DNA of 64,000 nt from Gemmobacter serpentinus (GTDB lineage: Bacteria > Pseudomonadota > Alphaproteobacteria > Rhodobacterales > Rhodobacteraceae): contig NZ_WCHR01000005.1 of the NCBI RefSeq assembly GCF_008973825.1, positions 62,001 through 126,000 of the forward strand, read 5' to 3'. Shown here one piece after another: positions 26,283 through 34,780 of the stretch. Made by a program: the position numbers and the translations under genes. The notes under the pieces were generated by a model. That model ran no database searches. It was not told where the DNA came from and saw only the letters and a program-made list of their open reading frames with translations. Positions within the stretch are counted from its first letter, which is position 1, and each line of letters starts with the position of its first letter.

Positions 26283-26738
26283 ATGCGCAAGTTTCTGGTG
26301 GTGCTGGATGACAGCCGCGAATGCCTCAATGCGATGCGCTACGCCGCCTTGCGTGCGGCCCATACTGGTGCCGGGGTGCAGATCCTGTCGATCATCCCGC
26401 CCGAGGAATTCCGTCATTGGCTGGGCGTGGCCGATCTGATGCGCGCCGAGGCCCGCGAACGGATCGAGGCGCATTTCGAGGTTTTCGCGAAATGGATGCG
26501 CGACAAACAGGGTGTGAACCCGGAACTGGTGATCCGCGAAGGCGATCCCGCCACCGAGATTCTGGCACAGGTGCGCGAAGATCACGAGATCGGCGTGCTG
26601 GTGCTGGGGGCTGGCACCGAAAAATCCGGCCCCGGCCCGCTGGTTACCACGCTCAGCCGCAATTCCGGCACCCTGCCGATCCCGATCACGATTGTGCCGG
26701 GCGACATGTCGAAGGAACGGCTGGAGGCGATCACCTGA
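26283..26738 (+). CDS. Universal stress protein family protein
   Basis: A 151-aa UspA-fold protein. It opens with MRKFLVVLDDSRECLNAMRYA, has the middle GADPATEIL-like strand-helix (REGDPATEILAQV), and ends with VLVLGAGTEKSGPGPLV and IPITIVPG. The nucleotide loop is present in an altered form (GAGTEKSGPG instead of GSHGRGG), so ATP binding is uncertain. ATG 26283 follows AGGAG at 8 nt. The Asp/Glu racemase gene starts 22 nt after its stop. Confidence 0.84.
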   Translation: MRKFLVVLDDSRECLNAMRYAALRAAHTGAGVQILSIIPPEEFRHWLGVADLMRAEARERIEAHFEVFAKWMRDKQGVNPELVIREGDPATEILAQVREDHEIGVLVLGAGTEKSGPGPLVTTLSRNSGTLPIPITIVPGDMSKERLEAIT

Positions 26739-26760
26739 TCGATCATTCGGGATGGCACGC

Positions 26761-27459
26761 ATGAAGACCATCGGCATCCTGGGCGGCATGTCTGCGGCCT
26801 CCACCCAGATCTATTACCGGCTGCTATGCGATATGGTGCGTGACCGGCTGGGCGGGTTACATGGGCCGCAACTGCTGATCCGCAGCCTGGATTTTGCGCC
26901 CATTGCCGCCGCGCAGGCGCAAGGTGATTGGGATGGTCTGGGCCGCATCCTGAACTACGAGGCGCGCGCCTTGCAGGCGGGCGGGGCCGAGATCCTGCTG
27001 CTGGCCACCAACACCATGCACAAGCTGGCTGAACCGATGACGGCGGGGACCGACCTGGCGCTGGTTCATATCGCCGATGCGACGGCGGCGGCGATCCATC
27101 GCGCGGGCCATCGCCGCCCGGCTTTGATGGCCACCGCCTTCACGATGGAACAGGCCTTCTACACCGACCGGCTGCGCGCGGCGGGGCTTGATCCGGTGAT
27201 CCCGGGCCCCGAGGACCGCGCGCAGACCCATCGCATCATCTATGAGGAGTTGTGCCGTGATCTGGTGCTTGATCCCTCGCGCGCGGCCTATATCGCGATC
27301 GTAGAGCGGCTGCGCGACGCCGGGGCCGATTGCCTGATCCTTGGCTGCACAGAGGTCGGCATGTTGCTGGATACCGGCAACTGCCCGCTGCCGGTGTTTG
27401 ACACCGTGGCGCTGCATTGCGCCGCAGCCCTGGATGCCGCCGGTTTGCCCGCCACATGA
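26761..27459 (+). CDS. Aspartate/glutamate racemase family protein (YgeA-like)
   Basis: A 232-aa PLP-independent amino acid racemase. The fold signature KTIGILGGMSAASTQIYYRLL opens the protein. Of the two usual catalytic cysteines only the second is present (C196 in ILGCTEVG); the first position is T83 in LATNTMHKL. The same Thr/Cys pairing is known for the E. coli YgeA-type L-aspartate/glutamate racemase, so activity is still expected. An ATG 9 nt upstream is possible. Its stop overlaps the start of the DUF2867 gene as ATGA. Confidence 0.84.
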   Translation: MKTIGILGGMSAASTQIYYRLLCDMVRDRLGGLHGPQLLIRSLDFAPIAAAQAQGDWDGLGRILNYEARALQAGGAEILLLATNTMHKLAEPMTAGTDLALVHIADATAAAIHRAGHRRPALMATAFTMEQAFYTDRLRAAGLDPVIPGPEDRAQTHRIIYEELCRDLVLDPSRAAYIAIVERLRDAGADCLILGCTEVGMLLDTGNCPLPVFDTVALHCAAALDAAGLPAT

Positions 27460-27956
27460 CAACGCTGGTCGCGCCGCGCGAGGGCCTCGCCTATTTCGAC
27501 CGGCAGGCGGTCCCCCTGCCCTGCCCGATGTCGCCCCTCGCGGCATGGAATGCGATCATGGCCGATCCCCTGCCCGGCATGGCGCTGGCCTTCCGCATCC
27601 GCGATGCGATTTCCGCGCGCTTTGGCGTGGCCCGGATCGGCGGATTTTCCGGGCAGCGTGTCACGCAGGTCGCGCCGGGCGACCGGCTGGATTTCTTTCT
27701 GGTCGAGGGCAGCACCGAGCATGAACTGGTCCTGACCGCCCGCGACCGCCATCTGGATGTGATGATCTCTATCGAGACCATGGGCGAAACCCTGGGGCGG
27801 CAGCTCTCGATCACCGCCTCTGTCATCACCCATAATACCTTCGGGCGGGCCTATATGATCCCGGTTGCCCCGGCACACCGCCTGATCGTCCGGCTGATGC
27901 TGAAACGCCTGCAGCGCCGATTGCAAGCCGGGGCCGGGCTTGCGCCGGGCGCATAG
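27456..27956 (+). CDS. DUF2867 domain-containing protein
   Basis: A 166-aa protein that fits the DUF2867 family (START-like fold), with features such as FRIRDAISARFGVARIGGF, GDRLDFFLVEG, VLTARDRHLDVMISIE and the C-terminal PVAPAHRLIVRLMLKRL. The family has no proven function and may bind small hydrophobic ligands. The ATG overlaps the racemase stop, so the two genes are translationally coupled. Confidence 0.72.
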   Translation: MTTLVAPREGLAYFDRQAVPLPCPMSPLAAWNAIMADPLPGMALAFRIRDAISARFGVARIGGFSGQRVTQVAPGDRLDFFLVEGSTEHELVLTARDRHLDVMISIETMGETLGRQLSITASVITHNTFGRAYMIPVAPAHRLIVRLMLKRLQRRLQAGAGLAPGA

Positions 27957-28046
27957 GCGACTTGCGCCATCAAGGCTGGCCCCACGCTGCAATGCAGCAT
28001 ATACTTTTGCGTGGAGAGGAAATGACCCTATCGAAAGGCAGATCCG

Positions 28047-28208
28047 ATGTTCCTGCGCGCCGTGAAACCCCGCAGATCCGAGGCCATCCCCGCCCCGCAA
28101 CCGATTGTGGACGAGACGCTGGCCTATTTCACGCCCGAAACGCTGACCCGCAACCTGCGCGATCTGGATGCGATCGAACAGATGTTTGGCTATTGGGCGC
28201 GCGACTGA
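28047..28208 (+). CDS. Small hypothetical protein, 53 aa
   Basis: A 53-codon frame, MFLRAVKPRRSEAIPAPQPI at the N-terminus and LRDLDAIEQMFGYWARD at the C-terminus. The second half is predicted helical and looks like a conserved docking segment. It is not overlapped by any other gene, has normal GC-rich third positions, and lies between DUF2867 and a hairpin at 28232. The function is unknown. Confidence 0.55.
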   Translation: MFLRAVKPRRSEAIPAPQPIVDETLAYFTPETLTRNLRDLDAIEQMFGYWARD

Positions 28209-28231
28209 CGCCCGATCCGGCCCCACGCCGA

Positions 28232-28254
28232 TGCGGGGCAGGATTTGCCCCGCA
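28232..28254. terminator. Hairpin, possible terminator
   Basis: Nine perfect base pairs, TGCGGGGCA (28232-28240) with TGCCCCGCA (28246-28254), around a 5-nt loop. No T tract follows, so termination is uncertain. It separates the 53-aa gene from nfuA. Confidence 0.45.
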
Positions 28255-28311
28255 ACCTTGACTTGAGGCCCCCCGAAGCGCATATCCGACGGGAGCTGTC
28301 GGAGAAAAGCC

Positions 28312-28872
28312 ATGTTCATCCAGACCGAATCCACGCCGAACCCGGCCACGCTGAAATTCCTGCCCGGACGGGATGTTCTGGCCATCGGCACCGCCGATTT
28401 CCCGAGCGCCGAGGCCGCAAAGACCAGCCCGCTTGCCAGCCGCATCTTCGCGGTTCCCGGTATTCAGGGCGTGTTCTTCGGCTCTGACTTCGTGACGGTG
28501 ACCAAAGCAGAGGCGACCCTGTGGGACCATGTGAAGCCCGGTATTCTGGGCGCGATCATGGAACATTACCAATCCGGCGCGCCTGTGATGCAGGGCGAGG
28601 CAGGTTCCGGCCATGCTGACAACCACGCGGTGGAAGACACCGATATCGTGCGTCAGATCAAGGAATTGCTCGATACCCGCGTGCGTCCTGCCGTGGCGCA
28701 GGATGGTGGCGACATCACCTTCCACGGCTTTGACCGCGGCGTGGTCTATCTGCATATGCAAGGGGCCTGCGCGGGCTGCCCCTCCTCGACCCTGACGTTG
28801 AAAATGGGGATCGAGAACCTGCTGCGCCACTATATCCCCGAAGTGCTTGAGGTGCGCCCTGTTGCCGCCTGA
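28312..28872 (+). CDS. nfuA: NfuA-type iron-sulfur cluster carrier (NifU family)
   Basis: A 186-aa Fe-S scaffold or carrier. The N-terminal NFU-N domain has MFIQTESTPNPATLKFLPG and SRIFAVPGIQGVFFG; the C-terminal NifU-like domain has VRPAVAQDGGDITF and the cluster-binding pair C153 and C156 in GACAGCPSS. A dimer binds one 4Fe-4S cluster and delivers it to apo-proteins. The tsaB frame begins inside its last codons. Confidence 0.93.
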   Translation: MFIQTESTPNPATLKFLPGRDVLAIGTADFPSAEAAKTSPLASRIFAVPGIQGVFFGSDFVTVTKAEATLWDHVKPGILGAIMEHYQSGAPVMQGEAGSGHADNHAVEDTDIVRQIKELLDTRVRPAVAQDGGDITFHGFDRGVVYLHMQGACAGCPSSTLTLKMGIENLLRHYIPEVLEVRPVAA

Positions 28873-29470
28873 AACGGTTCTCGGCTTTGACACATCGGCC
28901 GCGCATTGCGCGGCCGCTTTGCTTTTGCCGGACGGGTCAGTGCTGAACCGGCTGGAGGCAATGGAAAAGGGCCAGGCAGAACGCCTTTTGCCGCTGCTGG
29001 AAGACCTGCTGGCCGATGCGGGGCTTCACTGGCGCGACCTGACCCGGATCGGCGTCGGCACCGGCCCGGGCAACTTTACCGGGGTGCGGCTTTCGGTCGC
29101 CGCCGCGCGCGGATTGGCGCTTGGGCTGAACATCCCTGCCATCGGGGTCACCCGGCTGGAAGCGCTGGCCCATGGCCTGCCCCGCCCGCTGTTGCTGGCC
29201 GAGGATGCAAGGCGGGGTGAGGTCTATGTGCAGGGTTTCGATCTGAATGGCTATGAGGCCGCGCGGTTGATGGCTCTGGCCGATCTGCCCCCCGCCCCCC
29301 ATCGCAGCGGATCGGGCTTTGCCGATGGGCTTGCCCCCGCCTATCCCATCGCCGAGGCGATTGCCCGCATTGCCGCCGCACGCGCGCCGGGGGCTGCGCC
29401 CGCGCCCTTCTATCTGCGCAGCGCCGATGCCGCCCCGCCCGCCGATCCCCCGCCGGTCATCCTGCCGTGA
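28862..29470 (+). CDS. tsaB: tRNA N6-threonylcarbamoyladenosine biosynthesis protein TsaB
   Basis: A 202-aa ASKHA-fold partner of TsaD in t6A modification of ANN-decoding tRNAs. Markers are LGFDTSAAHCAAALL at the start, LPLLEDLLADAG, IGVGTGPGNFTGVRLSVAAARGL, and DARRGEVYVQ. The TTG at 28862 is chosen because GAGGTG stands 7 nt upstream; a TTG at 28847 is the alternative. It overlaps nfuA by 11 bp and rimI by 4 bp (GTGA), a coupled trio. Confidence 0.9.
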   Translation: MPPETVLGFDTSAAHCAAALLLPDGSVLNRLEAMEKGQAERLLPLLEDLLADAGLHWRDLTRIGVGTGPGNFTGVRLSVAAARGLALGLNIPAIGVTRLEALAHGLPRPLLLAEDARRGEVYVQGFDLNGYEAARLMALADLPPAPHRSGSGFADGLAPAYPIAEAIARIAAARAPGAAPAPFYLRSADAAPPADPPPVILP

Positions 29471-29913
29471 CCACCAGTCTGGCCACGGCCTTGGCCGACC
29501 TGCACGCCCGCTGCTTCACCACGCCCCGGCCCTGGAGCGCGGCAGAGATTGCGGGGCTGATGCAGGACCCGCTGAATTTCACGCTGATCGAGGGCGAGGC
29601 CGCGTTACCAACCGGCTTTCTGATCGGTCGCACGATTGCAGATGAGGCCGAATTGCTGACCGTCGCTGTCGCCCCCGAGGCGCGGCGCGAAGGGCTGGGT
29701 CGCAAGCTGCTGCTGCGGTTCGAGGATGCGGCACGGGCGCGCGGTGCGGCCACCGCCTTTCTGGAGGTCGCCGCTGACAATGCCCCGGCTCAGGCGCTTT
29801 ATGCGACCCGGGGATTCGCGCAAACCGGCTTGCGTAAAGCCTATTACCACCATCCCGACGGGCGGAGCGTGGATGCGCTGGTGATGGCGCGCCCGCTTCA
29901 CCCGGCAAGCTGA
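29467..29913 (+). CDS. rimI: Ribosomal-protein-alanine N-acetyltransferase RimI-like
   Basis: A 148-aa GNAT acetyltransferase. The acetyl-CoA site is VAVAPEARREGLGRKLL and motif B is NAPAQALYATRGFAQTGLRKAYY, close to RimI, which acetylates ribosomal protein S18. tsaB-rimI adjacency is common in bacteria and supports the name over other GNAT enzymes. The start is GTG, overlapping the tsaB stop. Confidence 0.86.
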   Translation: MTTSLATALADLHARCFTTPRPWSAAEIAGLMQDPLNFTLIEGEAALPTGFLIGRTIADEAELLTVAVAPEARREGLGRKLLLRFEDAARARGAATAFLEVAADNAPAQALYATRGFAQTGLRKAYYHHPDGRSVDALVMARPLHPAS

Positions 29914-29944
29914 CGCAACGGCCCGGCCAAGCGATGTTGAAAAT

Positions 29945-29960
29945 TTGATCGAAAGATCAA
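29945..29960. promoter_or_regulatory. Palindromic operator candidate before the nucleoside operon
   Basis: TTGATC-GAAA-GATCAA is a perfect 6-bp inverted repeat about 30 bp upstream of the promoter candidate of the uptake operon. The half-site spacing (TTGAT-N6-ATCAA) is two bases too long for a canonical FNR box, so a different dimeric repressor or activator is more likely. Confidence 0.5.
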
Positions 29961-29989
29961 GCAGCTGCTCTCGCCGCCGCGATTCCATC

Positions 29990-30019
29990 TTGACCGACCG
30001 CGGCAATCCCGCCCTAATC
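29990..30019 (+). promoter_or_regulatory. Candidate sigma-70 promoter of the nucleoside uptake operon
   Basis: TTGACC (29990-29995) and CTAATC (30014-30019) are separated by 18 bp, about 70 nt before the binding-protein ATG at 30089. The palindrome at 29945 lies just upstream. Confidence 0.45.
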
Positions 30020-30088
30020 CCTGCATGAGCCCCGCCGATCTGGATAAAGCCGGGCGGTAAAAGACTTAATGAAAACCGGGAGATTTCC

Positions 30089-31093
30089 ATGACCCTGACG
30101 AAAACCCTGCTCGGCGCGGCGGCAACGCTGGCGCTGTCTTCGGCGATGGCAACGGCCGAACCGGCGGTGATCTTCGATCTTGGCGGCAAATTCGACAAAT
30201 CCTTCAACGAGGCCGCCTATAACGGCGCGCAGAAATGGGCTGAAGAGACCGGCGGCACCTATAAGGAACTGGAGATGCAGTCCGAGGCGCAGCGCGAACA
30301 GGCCCTGCGCCAGCTGGCCGAATCCGGTGCCAACCCGGTTGTGACCACTGGCTTCGGCATGTCCGACCCCATCGCCATCGTGGCCCCCGACTATCCCGAC
30401 ACCAAATTCGTGACCATCGACGGCTGGGTTGACCCGGCGACGCATCCGAACGTCCTGTCGATCGGCTTTGCCGAGCATGAGGGGTCGTATCTGGTCGGGA
30501 TGCTGGCGGGCCTTGCCTCCAAAACCGATACAGTTGGTTTCATCGGCGGCATGGATATCCCGCTGATTCGCAAGTTCGGCTGTGGCTATGCCCAGGGCGT
30601 GAAGGCGGTGAAACCGGATGCCAAGGTCATCCTGAGCATGACTGGCACCACCCCCGCCGCCTGGAATGATCCGGTCAAGGGAGCCGAGCTGACCAAGGCC
30701 CAGAAGGGCCAGGGCGCAGACGTGGTCTTTGCGGCTGCCGGCGGCACCGGCATCGGCGTGCTGCAAGCCGCCGCTGACGAAGGCATCCTGTCCATCGGCG
30801 TCGACAGCAACCAGAACCACCTGCATCCGGGCAAGGTTCTGACCTCGATGCTGAAACGCGTTGATGTCGCGGTCTACAACTCGTTCAAGGCGGGTGAGGC
30901 CCTGGACATGACCCCGCAGGCGCTGGATCTGTCGACCGAAGGCGTGGGCTACGCGCTGGACGACAACAATGCCGCCCTCATCACCCCCGAGATGAAAGCA
31001 ACGGTCGATGCCGCTGCCGAACAGATCAAGTCGGGCGCGCTGAAGGTGCATGACTACATGGCAGACAACACCTGCCCGGCAGGATCGTTCTGA
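30089..31093 (+). CDS. BMP family nucleoside-type ABC transporter substrate-binding protein
   Basis: A 334-aa periplasmic binding protein with a signal peptide (cut near AMATA-EP). It belongs to the basic membrane protein (BMP/PnrA) family, whose known members bind purine nucleosides. Family features include VIFDLGGKFDKSFNEAAYNGA, TIDGWV, GMLAGLASKTDTVGFIGGMDIPLI, and SIGVDSNQNHLHPG. It is the first gene of an operon with a double ATPase, two permeases and purine nucleoside phosphorylase, which makes purine nucleosides the likely ligand. Confidence 0.9.
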   Translation: MTLTKTLLGAAATLALSSAMATAEPAVIFDLGGKFDKSFNEAAYNGAQKWAEETGGTYKELEMQSEAQREQALRQLAESGANPVVTTGFGMSDPIAIVAPDYPDTKFVTIDGWVDPATHPNVLSIGFAEHEGSYLVGMLAGLASKTDTVGFIGGMDIPLIRKFGCGYAQGVKAVKPDAKVILSMTGTTPAAWNDPVKGAELTKAQKGQGADVVFAAAGGTGIGVLQAAADEGILSIGVDSNQNHLHPGKVLTSMLKRVDVAVYNSFKAGEALDMTPQALDLSTEGVGYALDDNNAALITPEMKATVDAAAEQIKSGALKVHDYMADNTCPAGSF

Positions 31094-31098
31094 TCGCC

Positions 31099-32670
31099 AT
31101 GGCAGGCGCAATTGAACCGGGGCGGCAGGTATCTGCCGCCCCCTTCGCCATCGAACTGAAAGGCATCTCCAAGGCCTTCGGTCCGGTTCAGGCCAACAAG
31201 GACATCTCGATCCAGGTCGCCAAGGGCTCGATCCATGGCATCATCGGCGAGAATGGCGCCGGGAAATCGACGCTGATGTCGATCCTCTACGGCTTTTACA
31301 AGGCCGATAGCGGCGAGATCCTGATCGATGGTCAGGCCACATCCATCCCCGACAGCCAGAGCGCCATCCGCGCCGGCATCGGCATGGTTTTCCAGCATTT
31401 CAAGCTGGTGCAGAATTTCACCGTGCTTGAGAACATCATTCTCGGCGCGGAAGACGGGGCCTTGCTTGCGCCCTCGATCTCCAAGGCGCGCAAAACCCTT
31501 GCGGAGCTTGCCCGCGAATACGAGCTGGATGTCGATCCCGATGCGGTGATCGAGGATCTGAGTGTCGGCCACCAGCAGCGCGTCGAGATCCTGAAGGCGC
31601 TGTATCGTCAGGCCAATATCCTGATTCTGGATGAGCCGACCGGCGTGCTGACCCCGGCCGAGGCCGATCACCTGTTCCGCATCCTGCGCGGGCTGAAGGA
31701 TCAGGGCAAGACCATCATCCTGATCACCCACAAGCTGCGCGAGATCATGGAAATCACCGATACCGTCAGCGTGATGCGGCGCGGCCAGATGACGGCCACG
31801 GTGAAAACCGCCGAAACCAACCCCGAACAACTGGCCGAGCTGATGGTGGGCCGCAAGGTATTGCTGCGCGTCGACAAGACCCCGGCGCAGCCCGGCCGCA
31901 CCATTCTGGAGGTCGAGAACCTGCGCGTCACCGACGAACAGGGGGTGGAGCGGCTGCGTGGCGTTAACCTGCAAATCCGTGCGGGCGAGATCCTTGGCAT
32001 TGCCGGGGTGGCGGGCAACGGCCAATCCGAATTGCTGGAAGTTCTGGGCGGCATCGAACGCGGCACCGGCACGATCCGCATGAACGGGGTGGAGCTGGAT
32101 CTCTCGGGGCGTCATTCCGATGGCCAAAGCCGCCGCGCTGATGGCATCGCCCATGTGCCCGAAGACCGACAGGTGCTTGGCCTGATCATGGATTTCGCGG
32201 CCTGGGAGAATGTGGCTTTCGGCTATCACCACGCGCCGGAATTCCAGAAGAACGCGCTGCTGATGGACAATGCCGCCCTGCGCGCCGATTGCGAGGCCAA
32301 GATGGCGCGCTTTGACGTGCGCCCGCCGATCCCTTCGCTTGCCGCCAAGAACTTCTCCGGTGGCAACCAGCAAAAGATCGTGGTCGCGCGCGAGATCGAG
32401 CGCAATCCTGACCTGCTGCTGATCGGGCAGCCGACACGCGGCGTCGATATCGGCGCCATCGAATTCATCCACAAGCAGATCGTGGCGCTGCGCGATGCCG
32501 GCAAGGCCGTTCTGCTGGTCTCGGTCGAGCTGGACGAAATCATGAGCCTGTCCGACCGCGTCGCCGTGATGTTTGACGGCCGCATCATGGGGGAACGCGA
32601 TCCCGCGACCACCGATGAGCGCGAGCTGGGATTGATGATGGCCGGCATCGCCGGGGAGAGCGCCCAATGA
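31099..32670 (+). CDS. ABC transporter ATP-binding protein with two ATPase domains
   Basis: A 523-aa cytosolic protein with two fused ABC domains, as in ribose- and nucleoside-type importers. The first domain has Walker A GENGAGKSTLM and the signature-like SVGHQQRVEI, with LILDEPTGVLT. The second has a degenerate Walker A (AGVAGNGQSELL) and a good signature FSGGNQQKIVVAREI, followed by QPTRGVDIGAIEFI. This asymmetry is normal for the family. It starts 5 nt after the binding-protein stop and its stop overlaps the next gene as ATGA. Confidence 0.94.
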   Translation: MAGAIEPGRQVSAAPFAIELKGISKAFGPVQANKDISIQVAKGSIHGIIGENGAGKSTLMSILYGFYKADSGEILIDGQATSIPDSQSAIRAGIGMVFQHFKLVQNFTVLENIILGAEDGALLAPSISKARKTLAELAREYELDVDPDAVIEDLSVGHQQRVEILKALYRQANILILDEPTGVLTPAEADHLFRILRGLKDQGKTIILITHKLREIMEITDTVSVMRRGQMTATVKTAETNPEQLAELMVGRKVLLRVDKTPAQPGRTILEVENLRVTDEQGVERLRGVNLQIRAGEILGIAGVAGNGQSELLEVLGGIERGTGTIRMNGVELDLSGRHSDGQSRRADGIAHVPEDRQVLGLIMDFAAWENVAFGYHHAPEFQKNALLMDNAALRADCEAKMARFDVRPPIPSLAAKNFSGGNQQKIVVAREIERNPDLLLIGQPTRGVDIGAIEFIHKQIVALRDAGKAVLLVSVELDEIMSLSDRVAVMFDGRIMGERDPATTDERELGLMMAGIAGESAQ

Positions 32671-33803
32671 CCAAATTGCCGACCTGGGCCGATGTGGTTC
32701 TTGTGCCCGTGATTTCGCTGATCCTTGCCGCCCTGGTCTCGGCCGTGGTGCTGCTGGCCATCGGGCAAGACCCGATGCAGGCGCTCAGCGTCATGGTCAA
32801 TGGCGCGATCATGACCCCCTATGGCTGGGGATACACGCTTTACTATGCCACATCCTTTATTTTCACCGGCCTGTCGGTGACGGTGGCCTATCATGCGGGC
32901 CTGTTCAATATCGGCTCGGAAGGTCAGGCACAGATCGGCGGGCTTGGCGTGGCGCTGTGCTGCCTTTTCCTGCCCTGGCCGCATTGGACGCTGGCCCTTG
33001 TTGGTGCCATGCTGGCGGCCAGTGCGTTCGGCGCGGCCTGGGCGGCGATCCCGGCCTATCTGCAGGCCAAACGCGGCAGCCATATCGTGATCACCACGAT
33101 CATGTTCAACTATATTGCTGCTGCACTGATGATCTACATTTTGGTGGATTTCCTGCGCCCGACCGGCAGCATGGACCCGGCCTCGGCGCGCTTTGCTGCC
33201 ACCACCGCCCTGCCGAAATTCCACGAATTGCCGCTGATCAGCGATCTGTTCCTGCGCTACACCGCCGAGGGCGCGGTGCGCCTCGATCCGCAGGGCAACC
33301 CGATGTATCAGAAGGTGCCCGCCAATATCAGCTTCTTCCTTGCCCTTCTGGCCTGCGTCGCGGTCTGGGTGCTGCTCTGGCATACGCGGTTGGGCTATAT
33401 GATCCGGGCCTTTGGCAAATCCGACAAGGCCGCGCGCTATGCCGGGATCTCGGCGGTGAAGATCACCATGATCACCATGCTGATTTCCGGGGGGCTTGCG
33501 GGCCTAATGGCCATCAACAATGTGATGGGTCAGGCCGGTCGCCTGTTGCAGAACTCGGCCGAAGGGGCGGGCTTCATCGGCATCGCCGTGGCGCTGATGG
33601 GGCGCAATCACCCGCTGGGCGTGGTGATGGCCGCGATCCTGTTCGGCTTTCTCTATCAAGGTGGTGCGGCGCTCGGGCTGGAGACCACGATCCCGATGGA
33701 GCTGCGCATCGTCGTGCAGGGCCTTGTGATCCTGTTCACCGGCGCGCTGGACCATATGGTGCGGATGATGCTGGGCCTTGTCTTCCGCCCGCGTCAGGCT
33801 TGA
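32667..33803 (+). CDS. ABC transporter permease, nucleoside type (first)
   Basis: A 378-aa inner-membrane permease of the BPD_transp_2 type with about ten hydrophobic segments. Characteristic parts are FNIGSEGQAQIGGLG, ITTIMFNYIAAALM, and the cytoplasmic coupling region IRAFGKSDKAARYAGIS. It carries the periplasmic insertion after the third helices often seen in the larger permease of nucleoside importers. It pairs with the following permease to form the channel. Confidence 0.92.
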   Translation: MTKLPTWADVVLVPVISLILAALVSAVVLLAIGQDPMQALSVMVNGAIMTPYGWGYTLYYATSFIFTGLSVTVAYHAGLFNIGSEGQAQIGGLGVALCCLFLPWPHWTLALVGAMLAASAFGAAWAAIPAYLQAKRGSHIVITTIMFNYIAAALMIYILVDFLRPTGSMDPASARFAATTALPKFHELPLISDLFLRYTAEGAVRLDPQGNPMYQKVPANISFFLALLACVAVWVLLWHTRLGYMIRAFGKSDKAARYAGISAVKITMITMLISGGLAGLMAINNVMGQAGRLLQNSAEGAGFIGIAVALMGRNHPLGVVMAAILFGFLYQGGAALGLETTIPMELRIVVQGLVILFTGALDHMVRMMLGLVFRPRQA

Positions 33804-33813
33804 GGAGACGGCG

Positions 33814-34779
33814 ATGGATTACGCAACCTTCCTCCAGATCCTCGACACCACGCTGCGTCTGGCGACACCGCTGCTGTTTGCCTGTTTGGCCGGGCTTTAC
33901 TCCGAACGCGCGGGCATTTTCGACATCGGGCTTGAGGGCAAGATGCTGATGGCCGCGATGTGCGCGGGGTCGGTGGCCTTCCTGACCGGCTCGGTCTGGC
34001 TGGGTGTGCTGGCGGCGATCGGCGGCTCGCTGGTCTTCGCGCTGGTGCATGGCCTGGCCTCGATCACCTTCCGCGGCAATCAGCTGATTTCCGGCGTCGC
34101 GCTGAACTTCGTGGCCTCGGGCATCACCATTCTGGTCACGCTGGCGCTGTTCAATCAGGGCGGGCGCACCCCCCCGCTGGAAGGCGGCGCAAGGATGCAG
34201 GAAATCACCCTGCCATTGGCCGATACCCTGCGCGGCGTGCCGCTTCTGGGGCCGTTCTATGCCGATGTGATCTCGGGCCACCCGCTGCTGGTCTATGTCG
34301 GCCTCTTGCTGGTGCCCGCGACATGGTGGCTGCTCTATCGCACGCGCTTTGGCCTGCGCCTGCGCGCAGTGGGCGAAAACCCGGCCTCGGTCGATACCGC
34401 CGGTGTCTCGGTCGCCCGGATGCGCTTTGCCGCCGTGCTGATCGCCGGTGTCCTTTGTGGTCTTGCGGGGGCCTATATGGCCACTGGCTTGCAGGCAGGC
34501 TTTGGCCGCGAGATGACCGCCGGGCGCGGCTATATCGCACTGGCCGCCCTGATCTTTGCCAAATGGCGGCCTTGGCACGCACTTTGGGCCTGTCTGCTGT
34601 TCGGCTTCTTCCAGTCGCTGGCGCTGCGCCCCGACGTGCTGGAGAATCTCGGGATGAAGATCCCGGTGCCCGCGCTCGACGCGCTGCCCTATGTGCTGAC
34701 GGTGATCGTGCTGGCAGGTCTGGTTGGCAAGGCCATACCGCCGCGCGCCGGTGGCGAGCCCTATGTGAAGGAACGCTGA
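33814..34779 (+). CDS. ABC transporter permease, nucleoside type (second)
   Basis: A 321-aa partner permease of the same fold, with GIFDIGLEGKMLMAAM, FRGNQLISGVALNF and the coupling region LRAVGENPASVDTAGVSV. ATG 33814 is chosen because GAGGAG precedes it. The phosphorylase gene begins 1 nt after its stop, so uptake and use of the substrate are encoded as one unit. Confidence 0.92.
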   Translation: MDYATFLQILDTTLRLATPLLFACLAGLYSERAGIFDIGLEGKMLMAAMCAGSVAFLTGSVWLGVLAAIGGSLVFALVHGLASITFRGNQLISGVALNFVASGITILVTLALFNQGGRTPPLEGGARMQEITLPLADTLRGVPLLGPFYADVISGHPLLVYVGLLLVPATWWLLYRTRFGLRLRAVGENPASVDTAGVSVARMRFAAVLIAGVLCGLAGAYMATGLQAGFGREMTAGRGYIALAALIFAKWRPWHALWACLLFGFFQSLALRPDVLENLGMKIPVPALDALPYVLTVIVLAGLVGKAIPPRAGGEPYVKER

Positions 34780-34780
34780 G

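Noticed and set aside
29945-29960. FNR/FnrL box before the nucleoside operon
   Set aside because: The half-sites fit but the spacer is 6 rather than 4 bases, so a canonical FNR site is not supported.
31054-32667. 537-codon frame on the minus strand
   Set aside because: Antisense to the double ATPase gene, which has clear Walker and signature motifs.
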